Assembly (NCBI GenBank): GCA_026399445.1
Contig: JAPLRA010000446.1
Span: 1-17,206, forward strand
Origin: Sulfuritalea sp.
GTDB lineage: Bacteria > Pseudomonadota > Gammaproteobacteria > Burkholderiales > Rhodocyclaceae
DNA length: 17,206 nt
Reading direction: 5' to 3'
Both the position numbers and the translations under genes were made by a program. Below the pieces are notes generated by a model. It was not told where the DNA came from and did not search any database. It worked only from the letters and a program-made list of their open reading frames with translations. Shown here piece by piece: positions 7,707-14,547 of this stretch. Each line of letters opens with the position of its first letter. Position 1 is the stretch's first letter.

Positions 7707-8471
7707 TCAGCTCCTCAGGTTTCCCGATGTCAATGCAGCCGGCTTGCCGAGTTCGATGCGGTGCGCCAGCAGAAAGCATCGTGCTGCTTCAAGTAAATCG
7801 CTGTAAGGATTATTCGGGACAGACCCGACCGCCAGATCGGCAAGGCGCGTCGCGAATGGCAGAAGGAAGCGGTCGAGGAATTCCGCCTCAACGACGCGAA
7901 CGCCCCGGATCAGTTCAAGGTCCTGCGCCTCTTCCGCTTCGCTCTCGCGGAAGCAGAGCATGTGCAGAAATTCGAGTTCGACACAAAGATGGTCCGGCAG
8001 GTCATCGTAGGATTCCGCGATATCCATGCCGTGGTTTTGGTAAAACTCCTTGATGGCCAGCATTTCCTCAAGGCGCTTTTCGCTGTCGACGGCGGTGAAC
8101 AGGGAGCCGTAGGGCGGACAGGGAAGATGCGGATAGTTGTTGGTGAAGAGCGAAATATATGCGCCCTCGACTTCCTCGTAGCTCATCCCGCGCAAACCCG
8201 AAAAGAACTTCGCTGCGGCCGGAATGCCTTTGTCCGCCAGCGTCGAGTCAGTCTGCACTTCGCCGGCATAGGCTTGCTGAAACTCGGTTTCGGTCGACTC
8301 CATGCGGAAATAGTCATGACCGCCCTCGCCAGGATGCGCCAGCGCCAATTCGAGAAAGTGATAGAGCTGGCCGCGCTTCCCGGCCCTGGACCGGACACCG
8401 GCGTTTTGGGCCGTGTCAGACGAATTCCGCTCGCCTGGAGGCGACTTCCGGGTATCCACTGGCTGGTCCAT
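7707..8471 (-). CDS. TorD-family chaperone of the uncharacterised type II molybdoenzyme
   Basis: A 254-residue protein without signal peptide. It has TorD/NarJ family features: VEGAYISLFTNNYPHLPCPPYGS, then a YQNHGMDIAESYDDLPDH segment and ELEFLHMLCFRE, the equivalents of those in PcrD and DMSO-reductase-type chaperones. These proteins mature the Tat-exported catalytic subunit in the cytoplasm. The start at 8471 lies 2 nt after the beta-subunit stop and the stop lies 2 nt before the cytochrome c gene, so translation of the three is probably coupled. The first 25 or so residues are hydrophilic and poorly conserved in appearance; the true start could be further in. It is complete and divergent from the pcrD product. 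Confidence 0.85.
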   Translation of the reverse strand: MDQPVDTRKSPPGERNSSDTAQNAGVRSRAGKRGQLYHFLELALAHPGEGGHDYFRMESTETEFQQAYAGEVQTDSTLADKGIPAAAKFFSGLRGMSYEEVEGAYISLFTNNYPHLPCPPYGSLFTAVDSEKRLEEMLAIKEFYQNHGMDIAESYDDLPDHLCVELEFLHMLCFRESEAEEAQDLELIRGVRVVEAEFLDRFLLPFATRLADLAVGSVPNNPYSDLLEAARCFLLAHRIELGKPAALTSGNLRS

Positions 8472-8473
8472 TT

Positions 8474-9340
8474 CTAGATGTCCTTCATCTTGATGGGCGC
8501 TTCGACTTTATGCGGTTCGTCCAGCAGCCCGCCCATGGCATAGCCGAAGTACTTCTCGATCTCTTCTTTAGGCACGTTCTTCGGCGGCACATACCAGACC
8601 GACGGAATCGTGCCGAAATCGGGGCGGTACTGACGCCGTTCAACCGGGTTGATCACCCTGTGGGTCGCCTTCAGGCTGGTCTGCGGATCGTAGACTTTGA
8701 CGCCGAGGCCTGGATCGCGAATCATTTTCGAGATCGTACTTTCCGGGTCCATCAGGTTGCCGAAGATGCGGATCTTGCCTACGCAGCTCTTGACGCATTG
8801 AGGCTCCTGCCCTTTCTCGAGCAGGGGGAAGCAGAACATGCACTTGTTCGACTTTTTCGTTACGGCGTTGTAGTAAATCTTGTCGTAAGGGCAGGCCTTG
8901 ACGCAGTTCTGAAAACCCTCGCAGGTGTTCTGGTCGATCAGAACGATGCCGTCCTCGTTCTTGTAGATAGAGCGGGTCGGGCAAGCGGGCAGACAGGCGG
9001 GATTGGCGCAATGGTTGCACGGCCGGGCCAGATAGAACTGCCACAGCTTGGGGAATTTTCCCTTGGGCGTGTCCTGGTAGAGATTGGAAAAGCGGTAGTC
9101 CCAGTCCGCTGGATTCTTGTTTCCATTCTTGCGCGGATACTTGCCGAAGGGCTGGGTTGAAACGCTGTTCCAGTACATGTCCTCCTGGCCTGGATCGCTG
9201 GTCCAGGTCTGCTTGCAGGCCATGGTGCAGGTGTGGCATCCGATGCATTTGTTGATGTCGAGCAACATGCCCCACTGGACGCGGTTGCCGTATTTCGGGT
9301 TGGGTTGGCCGTAGTATTTTTGCCAAAGTGCTTCAGACAT
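8474..9340 (-). CDS. Fe-S beta subunit of an uncharacterised type II DMSO-reductase-family enzyme
   Basis: A 288-residue NarH/PcrB-type ferredoxin subunit with four cysteine groups: CIGCHTCTMAC (32-42), CNHCANPACLPAC (108-120), CEGFQNCVKAC (140-150, one Cys short as in the family's [3Fe-4S] site) and CMFC plus Cys182/Cys186 (167-186). The WTSDPGQEDMYWN segment after the first group matches the one in PcrB. It is 45 residues shorter than the PcrB at 3370-4371, mainly in the insert between the first two cysteine groups. It has no signal peptide and would be carried across the membrane with the Tat-targeted alpha subunit. GAGGAG lies 8 nt before the ATG, and it starts 15 nt after the alpha-subunit stop. 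Beta-subunit identity is certain; the substrate of the complex is not known. Confidence 0.92.
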   Translation of the reverse strand: MSEALWQKYYGQPNPKYGNRVQWGMLLDINKCIGCHTCTMACKQTWTSDPGQEDMYWNSVSTQPFGKYPRKNGNKNPADWDYRFSNLYQDTPKGKFPKLWQFYLARPCNHCANPACLPACPTRSIYKNEDGIVLIDQNTCEGFQNCVKACPYDKIYYNAVTKKSNKCMFCFPLLEKGQEPQCVKSCVGKIRIFGNLMDPESTISKMIRDPGLGVKVYDPQTSLKATHRVINPVERRQYRPDFGTIPSVWYVPPKNVPKEEIEKYFGYAMGGLLDEPHKVEAPIKMKDI

Positions 9341-9355
9341 GGCAGCGCTCCTCGC

Positions 9356-11899
9356 TTAGGACTTCTTGACTTCGCACAACTGGTCGAAGTGACCGGAAAC
9401 CGGTCCCCATACGTTGGGAATGAAGTAGATTTCGTGGATGGGGTTGATGTCGTTGTGGGTCAGTGCATTCCAGTGACCTTCGCGAATCTGCTCGCGCTGC
9501 CAGCCGAAATAGATCAGGACAGCGCCCGGCGGCACTGACTCGCGCAGCTTGACCTTGGCCTTGACGTAACCATGCTGGTTGTAGGCAGTGGCCCAGTCCC
9601 CTGCTACCAGACCGCGCTTGGCGGCATCGACGGGATTGAGTTCCAGTAGCGGCTGGCCGATGTCGTCGAGCTTGGTAATGTCGACGGTTGTTCGCCATGA
9701 CGAATGCACGCTCCAACGGGTGTGGCGGGCGTGATAGACCATCGGATACTTCTCGAATACTGGATTGCGTTCCTTTTTTGCCTCGGCCCAAACCTTTGAC
9801 GGCCCGTAGGGCGTCGCCTGATGCGGCTCCTTGTGCACCGGAAGCTGCTCGCCGTACTGGATGAAGCGGTCCTCGTCCTTGTAGAGTTCCTGACGGCCCG
9901 AAGCCGTCTTGAACTTCTTCTTGCCCTCGATTTCCTCGGTGAATGAGGCGTAAGGCGAACTCGGAAGGTTGACCCGAATGCAGTGCTCCTTCTTCAATCG
10001 TTCAAAGGTGATGCCCTTGACCTGCGGCCCGCCTGTTTGGAGCAGGAGTTCGATGGCTTCCTCCGGGCGACTGAACTTGAATATGTCGCCGGTCCCGAGC
10101 CGCTTGCACATCTCGTGATAGATCCAGATGTCGGTCTTGGCTTCGAACATCGGCTGCAAACCGCCTTCGTGCAACTGGATGTAGGGGTGCGCCGGGGTGG
10201 TGGCAATGTCGTAGGGCAGTTCGAACCAGCTCACCACCGGCAGCACGATGTCGGCAAGCTGTGCCGTGGTGCTCATCTCGATTTCCGGCGAGACGATCAA
10301 CTCGATTTGCGGCAGGACGTTGCGCGTCAGGTTGCTTTGGTCCGACGCCTCGCCCAGCAGGTTGCCGCCGGCCGCCCAGATGCAGCGGATCTGGCGCCAT
10401 AGCGCGGCCTTGTTGGCCATGGTTTCCGTCGGCCCGTTGACCACGTAGGCCGTATCAAGCGGCACGGCGCGATGGCGTTCGTCGGGCTTGCCGCCTTCCT
10501 TCTTCGGGAAAAAGTATTCCGTAGGATTCAGACGCATCAGATACTGTCCGGCCCAGGGGCTGACGCCACCACCCTGGCGGCCGATATTGCCCGTCAGGCA
10601 ACCGAGTTCGATGACCGCGCGGCCGATCAGGTCGCCGTGATACCAGTGGTTGATGCCGGTACCGGCCCAGATGCTGGCCGGCTTGGCCGACGCATACTCG
10701 ACCGCAATGCGCTCGATGTCTTTGGCCGGCACCCCGGTAATTTCGGAGACGGTATTCGGGTCATAGTCCTCGAGCTTCTTCAGCAGCAAGGTATGTGCGG
10801 TCGAGCAACTGACCTTCTTGCCATCCTTGAGGGTAATGTCCCAAGTGCCTGTCAGCGCCAGCTTGTCGCTGAAATAGGCGTCGGGCACAACCTTGCCCTC
10901 CTTCGGATCGTAGGCCATGAAAGCCTTGGCATCACCGCCTGCCGTTACGTCTGCCGCCTTGAGGTATTTGCCGTTGTCATTGCGCACCAGCAAGGGGCCG
11001 CTGGTCGTGCGGCGCAGGTGCGCATCGTCGGTCAAGCCGCGCTTGACCACCACATGCGCCATGCCCAGCGCCAGCGCGCCATCCGTCCCCGGACGGACGC
11101 GAACCCATTCGTCGACCATGCTCGCGGTAGGATCGAAGTAGGGCGCGATATACACGAGCTTGACGCCCTTGGCACGTACGTCGGTGAAGAAGTGGGCATC
11201 CGGCATTCGGGTCTGCGCCACATCGGAGCCCCAGATGATCGCGTACTTGGTATTGAGCACGTCCTTGAACTCATGCTCTTCGGTCTGCACGTTCCAGGTG
11301 ATCGGGTGCGCCAGCGGCAGGTCGCCGTACCAGTTGTAGAAAGTGCCGAGGCCGAAGCCATTGACCGAGGCGAAGCGGAAACCGGCGCCCTGCTTTGCGA
11401 TGCCGGTGGCCGGCACGGGCGGGTAAATCCAGATCGTGTTCTGTCCGTATTTCGCCGCGATGCGCTTGATCTCGCTGGCGATGAAGTCCAGCGCCTCGTC
11501 CCACGAAATGCGCTTCCACTGGCCCGATCCGCGCGGACCGACGCGCTTCATCGGAAACTTGACCCGGTTCGGCGAGTAGACGCGGCGATGGTAAGTGGCG
11601 CCCTTCATGCAGCCACGCGGGTTGTACTCGTCGTCCGGGTAGTCGAGCGGCTGCTCGACGCGCTTCACGATGCCATCCTTGATGATGACATTCCATGCGC
11701 ACGATCCGGTGCAATTCGGCATGTTGATCGAACGCACCGTGCGCTCACCCTGGAACAGATTGCGGTAGCCGTCTTCCCATGAACGATCCTTGCGCTCTAC
11801 CAACGCGGCAAACGCGGGCCGACCGAGAGCGAAGGGAAGTCCGGCAGCGGCGGCAACCGAGAGGCTACCCTTGATAAATTCGCGACGACTGGTTGTCAT
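9356..11899 (-). CDS. Uncharacterised molybdopterin oxidoreductase alpha subunit, DMSO reductase type II; candidate (per)chlorate reductase
   Basis: This 847-residue protein has a Tat signal (SRREFIK, 4-10; cleavage near PAFA-A) and the fold markers of a bis-MGD enzyme: NCTGSCAWN, EYNPRGCMKG, FYNWYGD with Asp193 as predicted Mo ligand (the type II hallmark), and GRQELYKDED. By hand alignment to PcrA, the substrate-gate positions 164/165/461 are Phe187, Tyr188 and a Tyr (GGGVSPWAGQY), all aromatic as in PcrA. The usual FS0 histidine, four residues before the first cysteine, is Asn59. It is about 80 residues shorter than PcrA/ClrA and is not close to either. It lies directly behind an intact cld and ahead of its own beta, chaperone and cytochrome genes. 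That context suggests an enzyme whose product is chlorite. Other type II activities (selenate, nitrate, dehydrogenases) cannot be excluded from sequence alone. ATG at 11899 after GGGGAA. Confidence 0.88.
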   Translation of the reverse strand: MTTSRREFIKGSLSVAAAAGLPFALGRPAFAALVERKDRSWEDGYRNLFQGERTVRSINMPNCTGSCAWNVIIKDGIVKRVEQPLDYPDDEYNPRGCMKGATYHRRVYSPNRVKFPMKRVGPRGSGQWKRISWDEALDFIASEIKRIAAKYGQNTIWIYPPVPATGIAKQGAGFRFASVNGFGLGTFYNWYGDLPLAHPITWNVQTEEHEFKDVLNTKYAIIWGSDVAQTRMPDAHFFTDVRAKGVKLVYIAPYFDPTASMVDEWVRVRPGTDGALALGMAHVVVKRGLTDDAHLRRTTSGPLLVRNDNGKYLKAADVTAGGDAKAFMAYDPKEGKVVPDAYFSDKLALTGTWDITLKDGKKVSCSTAHTLLLKKLEDYDPNTVSEITGVPAKDIERIAVEYASAKPASIWAGTGINHWYHGDLIGRAVIELGCLTGNIGRQGGGVSPWAGQYLMRLNPTEYFFPKKEGGKPDERHRAVPLDTAYVVNGPTETMANKAALWRQIRCIWAAGGNLLGEASDQSNLTRNVLPQIELIVSPEIEMSTTAQLADIVLPVVSWFELPYDIATTPAHPYIQLHEGGLQPMFEAKTDIWIYHEMCKRLGTGDIFKFSRPEEAIELLLQTGGPQVKGITFERLKKEHCIRVNLPSSPYASFTEEIEGKKKFKTASGRQELYKDEDRFIQYGEQLPVHKEPHQATPYGPSKVWAEAKKERNPVFEKYPMVYHARHTRWSVHSSWRTTVDITKLDDIGQPLLELNPVDAAKRGLVAGDWATAYNQHGYVKAKVKLRESVPPGAVLIYFGWQREQIREGHWNALTHNDINPIHEIYFIPNVWGPVSGHFDQLCEVKKS

Positions 11900-11994
11900 G
11901 ATGTTTCCCCGACATGTTGGCGATTTGCAAACCGTTTCGGGCCCGCGAACGCCGCGCGCACAACCTGCCCGCGACGTTTCCGGCCCGGCTTTCC

Positions 11995-12822
11995 TCAATT
12001 GCCCATGGAAAGGGTCTTGACTACGTTTTCGAATGTCTGGATGGTGCCCATGACGGTCGGGCTACCCCAGCGCACGTGGTACTTGTTCTCCGGTACCTTG
12101 GCCAAAGCCAGCATCAGGCTATTGAAGGCGCCAAGATCGGCGGTCTCGAAGTAGGTGATGAAATCGGTGTCATCGAGACCCGTCGAGTGATACAGCTTGC
12201 GCTTCACGTTCACCAGATTGCCGAGGGTAGGCAGGGTGTGGACTTCCATTTCCTTCAGACGCTGGGCGTCGGTCAGATTCCACCAATCCGCATTCTTCTT
12301 GACCGGAATCATGAAGGCATAGCGCGGAGCATCGCCAGCGTAAGTGGCCGCGGTGAGGCCGGCATTGAGATCAGGCGACTTGTCCTTGGTGATGTAGTTC
12401 AACGCCTTGGTCATGCCCACCAGGTTCTCGGTCACGTCGGAGTACATGCCGAAGCGTGTGGCACGGAAGTCGACCAGGAATGCCTGGGTGGCGGCCATGT
12501 CATAGGAATGCACGCGCAGGAAATAGTCGCTCTGGGCCTCGAAGCCGCGCGTCAGGTAGGCGTCGACGATGACATTGTTCTTGTGCTTGTCGACAACGGC
12601 AAGAACTTCGGCGGCGGCGCCCTTGCGTTCCGCGGCGGACATCCTGTAATAGTCCGGACGAAGCTTGTAGGTGGAGAAATTTCCGAAGACGCCCGGTGCG
12701 ACAAGAATTTTCGCGCGATCGACCGGGGCAGGCATTGCGGCGCCCGCAGCCTGCTGTGCAAGCGCATTGCCATTGACCAACACGAGACCCGCCGCCAGAA
12801 GCGCTACAGAAAGCTTTTTCAT
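11995..12822 (-). CDS. cld: Chlorite dismutase, intact copy
   Basis: The 275-residue periplasmic haem b enzyme decomposes chlorite to chloride and O2. It has a Sec signal (MKKLSVALLAAG, cleavage near ALA-QQ) and the full family core: ILVAPGVFGNFSTYKLRP, FLRVHSYDM, MIPVKKNADWW, the haem-ligand His195 in MEVHTLPTL, the catalytic distal Arg208 in VNVKRKLYHS (13 residues on, as for His170/Arg183 in mature Azospira Cld), and KYHVRWGSP. AAGGAG lies 6 nt before the ATG. It is the first gene of a long minus-strand unit behind an FNR-like box and is followed by the uncharacterised reductase genes. Its sequence, including the C-terminal TLSMGN as I remember it, is nearer the Ideonella-type Cld of chlorate reducers than the broken copy at 1117-1828 is. 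A complete, probably functional enzyme. Confidence 0.96.
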   Translation of the reverse strand: MKKLSVALLAAGLVLVNGNALAQQAAGAAMPAPVDRAKILVAPGVFGNFSTYKLRPDYYRMSAAERKGAAAEVLAVVDKHKNNVIVDAYLTRGFEAQSDYFLRVHSYDMAATQAFLVDFRATRFGMYSDVTENLVGMTKALNYITKDKSPDLNAGLTAATYAGDAPRYAFMIPVKKNADWWNLTDAQRLKEMEVHTLPTLGNLVNVKRKLYHSTGLDDTDFITYFETADLGAFNSLMLALAKVPENKYHVRWGSPTVMGTIQTFENVVKTLSMGN

Positions 12823-12923
12823 GGTTAACTCCTTTATTGATGTCCAAGTGAAAATACGGCTGGCGATTTGCTCGGATGCGGCCAGCGAATGCGCGAACTC
12901 TGCGCTTGTGAAATTTCGTTTTA

Positions 12924-12937
12924 TTGACGAAAATCAA
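12924..12937 (-). promoter_or_regulatory. FNR/ANR-like box upstream of cld and the reductase operon
   Basis: TTGAC-GAAA-ATCAA differs from the FNR/ANR consensus TTGAT-N4-ATCAA at one base and extends to a 16-bp palindrome-like A...T flank. It is centred 108 bp before the cld ATG, almost the same distance as the box before ccoN. A -10 element at the expected spacing (about 12897-12902) is poor, as is common for activator-dependent promoters. It implies anaerobic induction of cld and the genes behind it. It lies in the divergent region, so it could also affect the sigma-factor gene. Confidence 0.7.
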
Positions 12938-12979
12938 TGAAACCCCAGACGCTTGCGGGATTTATTTTTGCCTCTTGCT

Positions 12980-13005
12980 GTAACCAAATGGCAGCCCTCA
13001 ACGAA
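12980..13005 (+). promoter_or_regulatory. Putative ECF (SigF-type) promoter, GTAACC-N16-CGAA
   Basis: GTAACC (12980-12985) and CGAA (13002-13005) are separated by exactly 16 bases. This is the promoter consensus I remember for the Caulobacter ECF sigma factor SigF, which is also paired with an NrsF-type anti-sigma. It sits just upstream of an ECF sigma gene, so autoregulation is likely. Transcription would begin near 13012, which argues against the GTG at 13009 as start codon and for the GTG at 13027. Confidence 0.55.
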
Positions 13006-13026
13006 TAGGTGAATAGGCATGAACGC

Positions 13027-13563
13027 GTGAGCGCAGAACGGCTACAAGGTTTACTGATTAGGGGACTTGACGGGGACTCGCAGGCCTATCGTGAATTTCT
13101 GTCGGGTCTGAGCGGTTACCTCAGATCGTTTCTGATGCGGCGCCTGTCCAGCCTGCCCGATGAGGTAGAGGATCTCGTTCAGGAGTCCCTGCTTGCAATT
13201 CACAACAAACGTCACAGCTATGACCGCAAACAACCGCTCACCGCGTGGGTACATGCAATCGCCAAGTACAAGTTGGTGGATTTCCTGCGAGGACGTGCCA
13301 TCAGGGATTCGCTCAACACCCCGCTGGACGAAGAGGATGCTTTTTTCGCCACATCCAATGTGGAGGCGGCGGAGGCTCACCGGGACATCATGAAACTTCT
13401 AGAACAATTGCCGGAAAAACAGCGCATGCCGATCATTCATACCAAGCTGGAAGGATTGTCGGTGGAAGAGGCCGCGAAAATTACTGGCATGTCCGAATCT
13501 GCGATCAAGGTCAGCGTGCACCGCGGCATGAAAGCGCTGGCAACTATGCTGGGCAGAGCATGA
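13027..13563 (+). CDS. sigF: ECF RNA polymerase sigma factor (SigF-like, paired with NrsF)
   Basis: A 178-residue two-domain sigma factor. Region 2 holds VEDLVQESLLAIH followed by PLTAWVHAIAKYKLVDFLRG, and region 4 holds LPEKQRMPIIHTKLEG followed by an SVEEAAKITGMSESAIKVSVHRG helix-turn-helix. No extra domain is present, as expected for an ECF type. The GTG at 13027 is preferred: AGG lies 9 nt upstream and a promoter-like motif ends at 13005. The GTG at 13009 would extend the protein by six residues but would precede the predicted transcript start. The gene overlaps nrsF by ATGA, so the two are co-translated. In Azospira suillum a SigF/NrsF pair near the perchlorate genes controls a hypochlorite-scavenging response (YedY1, MrpX); those target genes are not in this window. 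Role here inferred from that parallel. Confidence 0.88.
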   Translation: MSAERLQGLLIRGLDGDSQAYREFLSGLSGYLRSFLMRRLSSLPDEVEDLVQESLLAIHNKRHSYDRKQPLTAWVHAIAKYKLVDFLRGRAIRDSLNTPLDEEDAFFATSNVEAAEAHRDIMKLLEQLPEKQRMPIIHTKLEGLSVEEAAKITGMSESAIKVSVHRGMKALATMLGRA

Positions 13564-14201
13564 GAACCAACGACCTGGTACTCATGCTGGCAACCGGTGC
13601 TGTTGCGGTGGAGCCGAACGTAGCGGCTCGCCGCTATGCAACGGCCATGACTCTTGGCGCCGCGGGGGCAATGTTGCTGATGGTCATGCTGCTCGGCGTG
13701 CGCACTGACTTGGCACATGCCATATTCGTTCCACAGTTCTGGATCAAGCTCGGTTTCGTCGCGTGCATGGTTGCGGCCAGCCTGCTGCTGGCATTGCGCC
13801 TTTCGCGGCCCGGCAGGCAGCTCGATCAAGCACCTGCTCTGCTTGCAGCACCAGTATTGGCGATCTGGATACTCGCCGCAGTCGCGTTGATCAATGCCAC
13901 CCCGCTTCAGCGGGTTTCCCTGTTCCTGGGAGATACGTGGGCCGTTTGCCCGTTCCTCATCGCAATGCTCTCTGTGCCGGTTTTCGGTTCAACGATATGG
14001 GCAATGAGAGGTCTTGCACCGACGAGGCTGAGACTTGCCGGTGCAGCGGCCGGGCTTCTGGCCGGGACAACCGGCGCCTTGGTGTATTGCATTCACTGCC
14101 CGGAAATGGAGGCGCCCTTCCTCGGCTTCTGGTATCTGCTCGGGATGCTCATTCCGACTGCGGTGGGAGCGCTTAGCGGACCGCGCCTGTTGCGGTGGTA
14201 G
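13560..14201 (+). CDS. nrsF: NrsF-type membrane anti-sigma factor (DUF1109)
   Basis: A 213-residue inner-membrane protein with six predicted helices (about residues 27-47, 61-81, 94-111, 128-149, 157-177 and 187-207), a short cytoplasmic N-terminus, and the family signatures TWAVCPFLIAMLSVP and LVYCIHCPEMEAPF ending in ...GPRLLRW. Family members hold an ECF sigma factor inactive at the membrane and release it on metal or oxidant stress. Cys130, Cys177 and Cys180 are at the positions where conserved cysteines are expected to sense the signal. It overlaps the sigma gene by 4 nt (ATGA). Reactive chlorine, a likely by-product of chlorite chemistry encoded next door, is the suspected stimulus. Identification is firm; the stimulus is inferred. 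Confidence 0.87.
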   Translation: MRTNDLVLMLATGAVAVEPNVAARRYATAMTLGAAGAMLLMVMLLGVRTDLAHAIFVPQFWIKLGFVACMVAASLLLALRLSRPGRQLDQAPALLAAPVLAIWILAAVALINATPLQRVSLFLGDTWAVCPFLIAMLSVPVFGSTIWAMRGLAPTRLRLAGAAAGLLAGTTGALVYCIHCPEMEAPFLGFWYLLGMLIPTAVGALSGPRLLRW

Positions 14202-14247
14202 GGTTGTCCTGAAGATTGCCCTGCTGTTCCTCTGGCTCGGTCTGGGC

Positions 14248-14275
14248 AAAAAAAAAGGGTGCGCAGCGCGCACCC
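14248..14275 (-). terminator. Intrinsic terminator of the ccoI-ccoS unit
   Basis: Stem GGGTGCGC (14257-14264) with GCGCACCC (14268-14275), a 3-nt loop, and on the minus strand a run of nine T (14256-14248) directly after the stem. It lies about 70 nt past the ccoS stop. A strong rho-independent terminator for the minus strand; it separates ccoS from everything to the left. It also faces the end of nrsF, but has no T-run in that direction. Confidence 0.9.
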
Positions 14276-14343
14276 CTAACCCCAACAGAGAGCCTTTGGG
14301 CGACAGCGCGAAGCCATCACCATAAAACCCGCTCTCAGTATGG

Positions 14344-14547
14344 TTATTTGTCGCGGACTGCGCTTTGATCTGGGTCAACCGGACTGCTTTTTTCCTGCAC
14401 GTCCGCGGTATCGTCATCCATCAGGATGCGGTGGCCGGGGCCTTCGAGATCTTCGTACTGCCCGCTCTTCAGCGACCACCAGAACATGGCGGCGATGACG
14501 AAGACCAGCACCAGCGATAGCGGAATCAGCAAGTACAGGATGTCCAT
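14344..14547 (-). CDS. ccoS: cbb3 oxidase maturation protein CcoS
   Basis: A 67-residue single-helix membrane protein: MDILYLLIPLSLVLVF followed by FWWSLKSGQYEDLEGPGHRIL, the diagnostic CcoS sequence, then an acidic hydrophilic tail. CcoS is needed to put haem and copper into the CcoN subunit. Its ATG directly abuts the ccoI TAG stop, so the two are co-translated. ccoN would be the expected next gene, but here the unit ends at a terminator and the (per)chlorate genes intervene. Confidence 0.95.
   Translation of the reverse strand: MDILYLLIPLSLVLVFVIAAMFWWSLKSGQYEDLEGPGHRILMDDDTADVQEKSSPVDPDQSAVRDK

Noticed and set aside
10472..11782. Long plus-strand open frame (436 codons) opposite the molybdoenzyme alpha gene
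   Set aside because: It is the antisense shadow of a clearly conserved gene, has no recognisable domain, and has a composition typical of reversed GC-rich codons.
13009..13026. GTG at 13009 as the sigma-factor start
   Set aside because: It lies only 4 nt after the -10-like CGAA and has no ribosome site, whereas GTG 13027 has AGG at a suitable distance. The ATG at 13019 is out of frame and stops at once.
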